Source: Symbiodinium natans
Taxonomy: Eukaryota; Sar; Dinophyceae; Suessiales; Symbiodiniaceae
NCBI GenBank assembly: GCA_905221605.1
Contig: CAJNDS010000046.1
Location: 1 to 62,000, forward strand
Length of the DNA stretch: 62,000 nucleotides
Reading direction: 5' to 3'
Position numbers and translations under genes: made by a program. Numbering within the stretch: position 1 is the stretch's first letter; each line of letters opens with the position of its first letter. Below the pieces are notes generated by a model. That model saw only the letters and a list, made by a program, of their open reading frames with translations. It ran no database searches and was not told the origin of the DNA. Below, one piece after another: positions 50,354 through 60,154 of the stretch.

Positions 50354-51094
50354 GCGTCCCGGCATGAAGGGGAACGAGGATGAGCAAGAAGGAGCTCGCA
50401 TGAAAAATCCTTATAAACCCGAAACCCTAAACCCATTTCGCCCGTACCCCCTTTGAGCTTGCAAGCGCCGTGCATCGGAGAGCAGTGAGAATCTTCCTGC
50501 GTTGTCATACTGGAGGATCATGATGTCTCGGACGGTTGTGGAGTTGTGTGGCTTGGGCAGGATTCTGTGCCAAAAACGAACCCTACATTACGTAATATAT
50601 ATATATATTTATACATACATACATACATACATATCCTATACCTTTCAAACCTGCTACGTGAAAAACCAGCCTGTACTTTATGTCAGATATCATCGGACTA
50701 TGAGGGTACGATCCTGTCTTCAAGCTCACTTACGGAGGCTTTCCTGGAATTCTTAAGTTCCGGATACTCCCGGAGACGTCAGAAATTTTGAGCAGTGCAT
50801 GCGCAACTGCGCGCGAACCCACGGTGCAATAGTTTAAACCCTGCATTTGTTGCAGAGCCCTTCCGGGCCCTTCCTTTCTTGTCTAGTTTGTGCGCACTGG
50901 AAAACACACAGAAACACTGACATACGAAGCTGCATGCCAAGTGCAGCCTAGGCAGATCCCATGGGAGTTCTACGCCCACAATGGCCATCAACCCAAACTT
51001 TTGTAGTTTGGTTTCTCGGTTCTTAGTTCCATTATTGCGCTTCGAAGCGCGTGAAGCCCTCAGCCTAAGCCCGAAGCCCCCTGTCTGCGACCAG

Positions 51095-51136
51095 GTCTTC
51101 TGCAACACGGCCATCGAAAATGCAAAGGCTGACAAG
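51095..51136 (+). CDS. Channel copy 2: post-S6 exon
   Basis: Encodes VFCNTAIENAKADK. Acceptor gaccag; donor GA. Direct repeat AGGAC occurs at both intron ends. Confidence 0.9.
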
Positions 51137-51585
51137 GACTCGGGCTGACGTACCTGGTAACGAGCAGGGCTTTCAGACTTAGGGTTGAAGGTTTAGTCCA
51201 GAGGGAGCTCCCGAAATGGCTTTCCAAGGAGGGTTCACTTGCAGCTGGGGCAATTGGACTCGAAACTGTACGCACACACCGCCACTGTAAACCGTGGCGG
51301 CTGTTGCGCTGGTAGGGTTTCAGTTTTTTACGGAAGTAGGGTTTAGGTGATTTCGTTACTGGGATCGCAGAACTCGAGAACTGCCAAGCAGTCGCAGTCT
51401 TCGGGCGGCTTACCAGAACAGGTTAGGTCGAACAGTACTTTAAGTAGGGAAATGGGCATGCAGAGGATGGCAGGGAAGTACACCCACCCCATCTAGGTAG
51501 GGCTGGGTCTTCGGGCAGAGGCCCACACCTTCAGAAGAGCAGCAGACCCTAAACTCTAAACACTCTAAACACTCTAAACCCCTAA

Positions 51586-51680
51586 ACTAGGATGCCCAGT
51601 AGTACCCTTATTCCCTTTTTGGGGGGGGTTTAGGTTCCCTTATAGACCCCTTTAAGCAAGAAAGGGCACCCTTTTTAAGC
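51586..51680. mobile_element. Dispersed element, family 4, copy b
   Basis: Starts aggatgcccagtagtaccctta and ends aaagggcaccctttttaag. A third, partial copy lies at 51793-51838 (ttcccttacaaacccc, tttaagcaaaaaaaagggca). Confidence 0.75.
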
Positions 51681-51918
51681 CCCAAGCGAACTTGTACCGG
51701 GACCATCCTGGGGGTACAGAGTTTGGGGTAGGACACTGAACCCTGAGCCCTGTAAACCTTACGCAAACCCTCGGAACTCTCTGTAAACCCTAAAAAGGGT
51801 TCCCTTACAAACCCCTTTAAGCAAAAAAAAGGGCACCCTAAACACCTTATGTAAACACTACAAGCTTCAACCCTAAAGCCCATAAAGCCTTTCAACCCTA
51901 AACCCATGGTTCAAGTGC

Positions 51919-52000
51919 GGTTTAGGGTTTAGGGTTTAGGGTTTAGGGTTTAGGGTTTAGGGTTTAGGGTTTAGGGTTTAGGGTTTAGGGTTTAGGGTTC
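51919..52000 (+). repeat. Pure TTTAGGG array
   Basis: Eleven heptamers in the ADK|DIA intron of copy 2. Confidence 0.9.
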
Positions 52001-52268
52001 GAGAGCCAGGCACCTCCGCTCACCCTTCTGAGTTGAACTTCATAGCAGGATGAGGGGTTTAAGGGTATATGACCTTTCTGCGATTGGGCTACTGCGTAGC
52101 CATACAAGGTGTGTATGTATATATATATATATATACATATTGATAGATACAGAGCTGTATAAATAAATACATAGATAAGCATATACAAGAAACATATATA
52201 TATATATAGATAGATATATACAGATATGGATATGCCCATGTTGTGGCGTTTCCTGATGTCATCCGGAG

Positions 52269-52313
52269 GACATTGCCGTCATGAAGCAAATGCAAAAGCA
52301 CCGCACGCAAGTG
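52269..52313 (+). CDS. Channel copy 2: C-terminal helix exon
   Basis: Encodes DIAVMKQMQKHRTQV. Acceptor ccggag; donor GA (GTG then GAAGC). This intron position (QV|ESL) is absent from copy 1. Confidence 0.9.
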
Positions 52314-53356
52314 GAAGCTTGGCAAGACCGGTGGCCCTACACCCCTCTTTAAGATACCCAAACCCTAAACCCTAAACCCTAAACCCTAAGCCCATTTTTC
52401 AGATACGTAAGGACGCCGAAATGCAAGGACAGGACACTTCCAGAAAACCCTAGGTCCTAAGCCCCCCCGCCCCCCCCTCCCCGCCATAAGATTTCTTTGC
52501 GAAGGTGAATTCCTTGAATGGACCCCCTTCTACCCACCTGTTTAGGGTTTTAGGGCTTGTTGCTTTAAAGTCTCGGGGTTGCGGGTTTAGGGTTTATTGG
52601 ACCTGAATGGCTAAGGCCTGGGAGCTTTTGAACCCCCAGGGGGTTCCGAGGCCAGTCGTTTTCGAGGCTTCCCAAAACCCGTGAAACCCAAAACCTACCC
52701 TAAAACCCTACACCCCACAAAGTTTGAAACCCAAAAGCCCTAGACCCTAAAATCTGAAAACGCCGCAACCCTGGCGCTCCAGGGCTTTTGTCGTTCTAGG
52801 GTTTTAGGGGATTGGGGTTGAGAGTGTGCTGCGATGTGGCGCAGAAGCTGTGATTAGGACTAGCTTCGAAAGCTTCGCGAAATGCGAAGAGCAGCTCTGG
52901 CCGGGCCATCTCGCACTTTATTCTCACCACCACGCGGCCTCAGGCGGCAAAACCACCCAAACCTATTCCTTTAGCTTTAGGGTTCAGGCCGAAACTCAAG
53001 TCAATTGCCAGGCAAAACACCTCGTCTTCCTGTGATTGAAGGGTTCCTTCACAAAGCCCTGATCTAGAGTCTGTGGGGGTTACACAGGATTCGGAAAAAA
53101 AAAAAAAAAAAACAGTGGCAGATTCACTAGCGCAAGTATATGCAGATCTTAGCAGAAACGGCCACGATTTTCCGGTCTTGGGGCTTTCCAAGCGCCTTGA
53201 GGGTCCAGGACGAAGGCATCCGCCTCCAGAACCATCGATGTCGAGGGGCGTCCAAAGCCTTGAGTTTGGTGCTCAGGGTTGCGAGGGTTTGCGTTTTGGG
53301 GGGGGGGGGGGGGGGGCTCGGTATTTGGGATTGAGGACAAACTGAAGCAAGCGGAA

Positions 53357-53431
53357 ATTAGGGGTACCTTATTGGGATCCTTTTTTTCAGGGAGGACTAC
53401 ACTCGGGGTCCCTTATTTTCGTAAACCCCCA
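53357..53431. mobile_element. Family 5 inverted-repeat element, copy c
   Basis: ggggtaccttattggga and ggggtcccttattttcgtaa match the reverse of 30198-30289. Lies in the copy-2-specific QV|ESL intron. Confidence 0.7.
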
Positions 53432-53564
53432 GATTCGACCCAGGCCACCTAGCTCCCCGATTTCCTAAACCCTAAACCCGAAACCCTAAACCCTAAACCC
53501 TAAACCCTAAACCCTACACCCTACACCCTACACCCTAGACCCTAAACCTTAAACTGAAGCCGAG

Positions 53565-53636
53565 GAATCCCTGCGTACCGTGTTTAACGATATTGACGTG
53601 AACCAGTCGAAGCTGGTAAACCTCCACGAGTTGAAG
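53565..53636 (+). CDS. Channel copy 2: first EF-hand exon
   Basis: Encodes ESLRTVFNDIDVNQSK then LVNLHELK. Loop DVNQSKLVNLHE keeps D1, N3, S5, V8, E12 but has Lys at the Gly position. Acceptor gccgag; donor GC (AAG then GCAA). Confidence 0.9.
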
Positions 53637-53654
53637 GCAAAAGCCCGGAGGGCT

Positions 53655-53720
53655 TAAGGGGTTTAGGGTTTAGGGTTTAGGGTTTAGGGTTTAGGGTTTA
53701 GGGTTTAGGGTTTAGGGTTA
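53655..53720 (+). repeat. Pure TTTAGGG array
   Basis: Nine heptamers right after the EF-hand exon; 53930-54040 in the same intron is a degenerate GGGGTTTT-rich stretch. Confidence 0.85.
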
Positions 53721-54086
53721 GGGCATGCCTTAGTAGCCAAGCTACGCCATAGGAGTGGCTACTCTAGTATCATCCCTAAGCCATAAACCCAATCACGAAT
53801 GCAGGTCTCGCCGCAGCATGTGCGTTTTGGTCCGGATAGGGGGTGGGGGGGGGTGGGGGCGGGGTGGGGGGGGGGAGTCTGAGAGTCTCGCGGATCTGGG
53901 GTTTAGGGTTCAAGGATTAGGGTTTTTGTTGGGGGCTTTTGGGTTTTTTGGGATTTTGGGGTTTTTGGGGTTTTGGGGTGTTGGGGTGTTGGGGTTTTGG
54001 GGTTTTGGGGTTTTGGGGTTTGGGGGTTTGGGGGTTTCGAGCCTATGGTGGCCACAGCAGGGAGTTCGCGGGCTTTCTTGGCTCAG

Positions 54087-54122
54087 GCAGCGATGGAGGA
54101 GCAGAAGCTGTCCAGCTTCATG
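54087..54122 (+). CDS. Channel copy 2: inter-EF-hand exon
   Basis: Encodes AAMEEQKLSSFM in 36 nt. Acceptor gctcag; donor GC (ATG then GCCGC). Copy 1 continues through this point without an intron. Confidence 0.9.
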
Positions 54123-54964
54123 GCCGCTGCACCCAGTTGTGTTGAGGGTTTTAGGGTTTAGGGTTTAGGGTTTAGAGTTTAGGGTTTAGGGTTTAGGGTT
54201 TGGGGGGGCCTGCCCAGGGCGCGAGGGATTGTTCAGTTTTGGGGTGTGACGGTAAGGCATTTATCGTAGCACTGGGAAATAGGGAGCTTTGACCCCTCTT
54301 AAGATATGTACCTTAAATAGGGCGGATACAAGGGTTCCCTATGAAGAACTAGGCCTAGGCCTTCTTAGATTCTTGCATTGTTTTGGTGGACATAGATATA
54401 TGTACCTTACGAGCTATTGAGTCTATAAATCGGATGCCCTTCTGGGGTACCAAGAATCAGAATCCTACCTCTCAGCAGTGCTAGGTGCAAGCTACAGCAG
54501 TAGGGCTCGTCTTCTTCACAGCTCCAGTTGCTGCAAGCTGTGTTCTCTTCATTAACTTATGTAGGTCTCTTGAGGGTTTGAGCATGGGAGGGACTAAGGG
54601 TTACAGGCGTTTCAGGACATGGCCAACCCTTAAAGTCTCCGGCTGAGGATTTTTGGGGCTGTCTTGGTGTTGTTTCGAGGGTGTCAGGGTCTAAGAGTAC
54701 TTGGCTTGATGAGTTTGAAGTTTAGTTTCTTGGTCTGATGCATTCCCCAAAACGCCCCATCCCCAAGCCCTAACGACTGCAAAGGGCATAGTGTGTAAGT
54801 CCAGTGCCCGGAGGGTTCGCTTGTAGCGCAGCTAGGCACCCGTAAACCTCGAGTGGGGTGTTTGGGTGAAAGGTACCCTAAACTCGAAAAACTAAGTACA
54901 AAAGTAAGAAGCACTAAACCCTAAAACATGTTCTCAGGGACCTCTCTGGTTACCAGCCGGCCAG

Positions 54965-55008
54965 GAATCCATGGACATCTCTACGAAAGATATTTGGACG
55001 CTTTTCAT
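54965..55008 (+). CDS. Channel copy 2: ESMDISTKDIWTLF exon
   Basis: Acceptor ggccag; donor GC (CAT then GCAGCC). Contains the join STK-DIW that copy 1 interrupts with a 1149-bp intron. Confidence 0.9.
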
Positions 55009-55503
55009 GCAGCCTGCCCTGTCTTAGCTGCCTTCCTTGCGAAAAAAGGGCTCAGGGCTCAGGGCTTTTAAGTTTAGGTCTTCTCTCTCTTCCCTTCAGG
55101 TTTCAGAGGATCTTGTTTGAAGGCCCACCCTGGTAAAGTTGCATGTTTTTTGGTATCTTCTTGGCCATTGGACTACCAGTGGGGCTGTCAGGGAACTCCA
55201 AAACCGACCACATCAGCTCCAGAGTCGGGCTTAGGGTCTCGGAGGACTTAGGGCCGACTTCCCTGCAGGTTCTCTGAGGAGTTTAGGGCTTTGTAGATTG
55301 GGATTCAGGGTGGTTGTGTTGCGGTTCAGGGAGGCCATTTGGAGGTAAGGAGTGGGCACTGGGTTCGTGAACTGGGATCGTAGGACGCGCTTCCAAGCCA
55401 AGTAGCAGAACATCCGCTAACCTCTTTTCAACCATGGACCTTGAACCTAAGCCCTACAAGCCCTGAACCCGAGACCCGTGCCTCTAGTCCCTCGGTCGTC
55501 AAG

Positions 55504-55556
55504 GCTCATCGACGCCGATGAAAGCGGGGAAATCTCCATCGACGAGTTTGTTTCAG
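55504..55556 (+). CDS. Channel copy 2: second EF-hand exon
   Basis: Encodes (M)LIDADESGEISIDEFVS. Loop DADESGEISIDE is canonical for calcium binding. Acceptor gtcaag; donor GC. Confidence 0.95.
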
Positions 55557-56025
55557 GCTCCAAGCCCTAAACCCAGCCAACACCCAAACTCTTCAACCCT
55601 GCCAAAGGTTCGTTGCTTGGTAGTAAAAAGCGTAGGGTATCAGCTTGGGTTTCTAAAAAAAAAACCAGACGCCAACACCAAAAGCCATTAGTTGACCTCT
55701 AAACCTTTGAGTTTTAAAGGAAAGTAGACAACAAGCCGCTTTCGGCGAGGTGCTTTCTGCTTGTCGAGTCAACAGCTTCTGTCTTCCTGGGCAGCTCAGT
55801 ATGTTTCGGTCCTTTGTGGGTGCGCTAGAAGTAAGGACAGGAACACCAAATGGAACAACAGTTGAGAGAACTGGACCCCAAACCCTAACCCCGTATCTGA
55901 GCCCCTAAGCTCACAGGGGTCCTCTGTTTCTGTCGGGCCTAGAGTCGGACACTCTAAACCCTACGCCCACAAATCGGTTCCTGTTTGAGGGTGTGGGGTT
56001 TGGGATTTTAGGGGTTTCCTGCCAG

Positions 56026-56071
56026 GTTGCATGCAACTTCAAGGTCCGGCTAAAAGCATCCAGCTGGCCAG
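56026..56071 (+). CDS. Channel copy 2: post-EF-hand exon
   Basis: Encodes (G)CMQLQGPAKSIQLA(R). Acceptor gccag; donor GT (GTGGGC). Confidence 0.9.
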
Positions 56072-56157
56072 GTGGGCAGAGGGTTTAGGGTTTGTGGTGT
56101 TTCTATGTATTCTCTCATGCGGTGGAGGAGTGAAATATATGTAAGCACAGACATGCA

Positions 56158-56187
56158 CACATACATACACTATACATACACACACAC

Positions 56188-56231
<44 letters not shown>

Positions 56232-56350
56232 GCACATGCGCATGCGCATGCACATGCACATGCACATATATATATATATATATATGTGTACACATGTGTG
56301 TATATGTATGAGCATGTAAACGCGTGTGTGTATATCTGTATATACACATA
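56158..56350. repeat. Alternating purine-pyrimidine tract
   Basis: (CA/TA)n, a ~38-bp TA run, CATGCGCATGCGCATG palindromic core, another TA run and GTGTACACATGTG. Z-DNA or cruciform potential, in a channel intron. Confidence 0.85.
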
Positions 56351-56454
56351 CACTATTGGGCCTGGGGACTGGGGTTTCCCCCAAGTACGTTCGTGGCTGC
56401 CTCAAGCACCGAACCATAAACCTCTAAACCTCTAAAGCCATCCCTAAGCATATA

Positions 56455-56520
56455 ACCCTAAACCCCTAAACCCCTAAACCCCTAAACCCCTAAACCCCTA
56501 AACCCCTAAACCCCTAAACC
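56455..56520 (-). repeat. 8-bp CCCCTAAA array
   Basis: Eight pure CCCCTAAA units, an 8-bp variant distinct from CCCTAAA and TTTTAGGG arrays. Confidence 0.85.
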
Positions 56521-57355
56521 TTCAAGCCTGAGTCCCAAAGCCCGGTTTACGCTTTAGAGTTTGGTTGCATCCCATAAGAGGTTCCCTTAAGGAATCCCAA
56601 AGCCCAGGGGTACAACCTTACAGGCACGATCCTTGAAGATTGCACTGGGAAAGAGCTGGAGGGTTCAGGGCTTACAGTTTCAGGCTTAAGGACTTTTCAC
56701 CCTTGCGCTGTCTCTCGATGAACTGGGCGTGGAAAGTTTGTGCGTTCCATCTTCCGGAAGGTTTGTCGGGAATAGAAGGGGGGCCAAGGGAAACCAGCAC
56801 CTTTCCGAGCGCTCTCAACTTCCTTGTTCCCAACTCGATCAACCTCCGAATCCGCGAAGAAAACAGACTCCAAGACTTTCTTCGACTGCATAATCCCTTC
56901 CCCCTAATACTAAAACCCTCCCCCCCCCCTCCCTAATTCTGAAATTCGCCTGGGCCCGAAAAATGTTTAAAATTCGGGGGGGGGGGGGGGGTCTAAATCC
57001 TAAACCTGAATTCCGAAACCCCTAATGGCTCAACTCAAGGGCAAAGGCCCTGAACCCCTCCCCCCCTAAATCCCAAACAGGTTTAGTAATGGGCTGGGTG
57101 CCGGCAGGGCCCGGGAAAAATAATATTTAAAAAACAGGGGGGGTTTTAGTAATAGGGGGAAGCGATTATTGGGTTGCATCTTTTCTGGGGTTCGGGCTTG
57201 GCGTCCCAGGGTTGGGAGACTCTAGATACATTGCGCCTCGAATCCTGGCCAGGGCAATATGCTTCCTGGGGCTTAGGGTTTAGGGTTTGGAAGATGAACT
57301 GCTCACACTAACCTAGTTGGACCGCCCTGAGCATTTACAAGCCCGCTTGTGCCAG

Positions 57356-57394
57356 GGTGCGTCACGAGAACAACCTGATGCGACGTGATATCAG
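57356..57394 (+). CDS. Channel copy 2: C-terminal helix exon
   Basis: Encodes VRHENNLMRRDI plus AG of Arg. Acceptor gccag; donor GT. Confidence 0.85.
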
Positions 57395-57669
57395 GTGGGC
57401 TCCAAACAACCCTACACCCTAATCCCAAAGAGCCCTACAGACATAAACCCCCACAGTACCCTCTAAGATGCCCAACAAGGCTGCTATACACCCATTAGAC
57501 AACTTTGCGGGACCTTAAACCCTTCAAGTAGATGCACCAACATTGAAAACACAACCCAATGAAGGGTTCTTGTAGGCCACGCCTAAACCGTAAATCGTTC
57601 GTAGTTCTCCCATGCTGACCTAACACCCCAAACCTTCAGTACCTGGGGGTACCCTAAACTGCTTCTTTC

Positions 57670-57700
<31 letters not shown>

Positions 57701-57849
57701 ACCCTACACACAGAGGTGCTGCAATGTCTTTCCGCAACCCTAGACCCTACAAACCCAAACCTTCAACCCTCAACCCGTTACCCTAAGCCCCTAAACCCCG
57801 GCAACCTAAGTCCCGAAAACCCTAAACCCTAAACGCCCCAATCCCCAAC

Positions 57850-57880
<31 letters not shown>

Positions 57881-57892
57881 AACCGGTGCCAG
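57395..57892. other. Last intron of channel copy 2
   Basis: 498 bp with a C-run of about 30 (57670-57700) and a second C-run followed by A12 just before the acceptor gtgccag. Confidence 0.7.
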
Positions 57893-57998
57893 GAATGTCT
57901 TGGATGAAGTGAAGGCCGTCAAGAAGTCCTTGCGGTCTGCGGAGCCGAAGAGAAAGAGCAAGGCGAGTGATGAGGACGCCAATCTCGCGACCCTCTAG
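57893..57998 (+). CDS. Channel copy 2: terminal exon with stop
   Basis: Encodes (R)NVLDEVKAVKKSLRSAEP then KRKSKASDEDANLATL and stops at TAG 57996-57998. Basic, probably coiled and cytosolic. Completes the open frame of the channel with no internal stop. Confidence 0.85.
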
Positions 57999-59148
57999 TT
58001 TGAGGGTTTTTCTTGAGGGTTTTTGGGGGTTTTAAGAGGGTTTAAAGAGGGAATTTATATAGAGGGGGGGGGGGGTTGAGAAGGCGGAGCGCGGAAGATT
58101 ATAATAAGGGTTCATCGGCTTTCTGGGGTGTAGAGGGTTCATCTGTCTTTATCGGGTTGATCAGCTGCTTTGCTCTAGAAGCCCGAGCTTCCCAGTCCCA
58201 ACACAGAACTCCGAAAGCCCCACAGCCGACTCCTCTGTCATATTACAAGCCCACACAACACAAAACCCTGTGAACCCTATAGCCTATAAAGCACTACTCC
58301 CCTGGGCCTTGAAGGTTTGTCCTTTACCTTGGGTTTGGCGGAATGTTTCGGCTCTTTCGGGCTCCCGAGTTGTTAAGACGCATGCTGAAAGCAGAGAAAT
58401 CTTTCGGGTGAGAGGGTTTGAGATTTGGCAGTTGGCGTTCATGCCGGAATTCCCTAGCGCCGATTCTGGGTGTCGCAAAGTCGACCCAGGACTAGAGTGC
58501 ATGAGCGGCAAGCACCGGGTGCCAGCAAAGAGTGATGCCCTAAACAGTACTTCGGGCTAATCCTTAAACCCTTAGACCCCCAAAAACGCTAAAACCGCAA
58601 GACCCTAACCGGCCCTAACCCTGCATCACGAAGCACGAGCCCCTGAACCCAGAAGCATTCGGCACTAGGTTCTGCAGTACCTCTGGGCAGGCTGTGCCCT
58701 AATTCCCCCGACTTGTTCTCACTGGCTCCGACTCTTCGTTCGTCCCTTGCGAACTCAGTTGCACATTTGTCCCTCTACAGAGAGCCTTCGTTGTAAACCC
58801 TCCTACTATCCTCTGGGCTTCGGATGCCCTGCACTTTGGACCAGCCGAGCCTGCCTTTTCTCCAAGACAATGATGGCGGGTAGCAAAAACGCCGTAGTCG
58901 TTTTGGTCGTTTCACATTCGGACAAAAGCCGGAATCCGGAATCAATCTGGGCGAGAGTTGCCGCATGGCCCTACACACCGTCTCTGTAAACCTGGATCTG
59001 AAACCCAAGCTACTTCAAAGCTGCCGCTGAGCTAAACTGAGTTCTATGACCTATACTGGCTGGGTCAAAGCAGCATGAAGCTGTGTGAAGCTCGACAACC
59101 CTGAGCCTAAACCCCAGACCCTAAACTCTAAACTTTCAACCCTAACCC

Positions 59149-59216
59149 TAAATAGGGAGTACTTGGGCCTTAAAGTGCTTCCTACATAAGGACTTTGAAG
59201 GTACATGGACACGTAG
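59149..59216. mobile_element. MITE-like element, family 1, deleted reverse copy
   Basis: aatagggagtacttgggcc and gaaggtacatggac match the reverse of the family 1 consensus; the distal arm is missing. Confidence 0.65.
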
Positions 59217-59861
59217 GGTAAACTCGACTCCGCCCGTCCACGCGAACTCTTGCGTCCCAGAGTCCCGGCTTTGGAAGGTGCGGTGCTTTTCGGAGAACCC
59301 TCTTTAACCAGACTTGCTTCCGCAGCGTGTTTGTTGCCTTCGGTTTGGGCTGAGGCTTTGATTAGGGTTCAGGGTCTGCACGTCTCGGATGAACAGCCCC
59401 CTCCTAAACCCCAGCCCCATAAAGGATGGAGAGCGCTAGATTCAAAAGAACTTGTGCACCCTGGCCGGATGCCTCGTCGTTAGGGTCTAGGGTTTAGGAT
59501 TAGTAGGGTCATCACCGAACCCTCAGCTCGAACTCCCAAAGCAGTAAGTGTTGTGACTCCCCAGCCTCAGCCCTTACAGACCCTGCAAAATGGCTTACTG
59601 AGAAGGTCGTACGGCTTAGGGCATTGTGTCAAGGGCTTATAAAATTTACTGGGGGCCCTACAACTGGGAAACTGGTGGTCAGATTGCAAGGGTCCAGCAT
59701 TCGGGAAGACCGCTGCGGACGGCAGGCCAGAAGAGGTGCGAATGAGTACGCCGAAAAAACCTGCAGGAACCGAAGAAAGCAGTTGGCAAGCATGATTCTC
59801 GTTACGACTCCCTGTGTAGTTGTCACTCAAAAGTCTCTAGCAAACCCTATGCCCCATACCC

Positions 59862-59961
59862 CTAAGGGTCCATGTACCTCATTGTCATATACTTGGGCCC
59901 CAAAGTCCTTGTTTAGGATGTACCTCAAGGCCCAAGTACTCCCTATTTAGGTAACTCTTAG
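59862..59961. mobile_element. MITE-like element, family 1, copy b
   Basis: ctaagggtccatgtacctcatt, acttgggccccaaagtcctt and aaggcccaagtactccct as in 26136-26248; the right terminal repeat is shortened. Confidence 0.75.
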
Positions 59962-60103
59962 GGCAGACCCTAAACCCTAAACCCTAAACCCTAAACCCTA
60001 AACCCTAAACCCTAAACCCTCTACCCTCTAAACCCTAAACCCCAAACCCTAAACCCTAAACCCTCGACTCGTATTGCCCCGACGGATTGTTCGGAGGTTC
60101 CTC

Positions 60104-60154
60104 GACATTTTCCTTTCTCAGAGATGCCTCCCGCCGCACCCAAAGGGCCGAAAG
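60104..60154 (+). CDS. Candidate first exon of the next plus-strand gene
   Basis: A strong pyrimidine tract and AG (cattttcctttctcag at 60104-60120) directly precede ATG 60124, which reads MPPAAPKGPKA and meets a consensus GTGAGG donor at 60158. Looks like a trans-splice acceptor plus a short first coding exon; the gene would continue beyond the window. Confidence 0.4.

Larger units (their letters stand above)
57999..60123. other. Intergenic region after channel copy 2
   Basis: No polyadenylation signal recognised (as usual in dinoflagellates). Holds a G-run (58063-58075), two family 1 elements, a CCCTAAA array (59969-60062) and unassigned frames of 65-108 aa without motifs. Confidence 0.45.

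Noticed and set aside
58270-58560. 96-aa plus ORF after the channel stop
   Set aside because: No motif, overlapped by an equally long minus frame, and diluted by telomere-like sequence.
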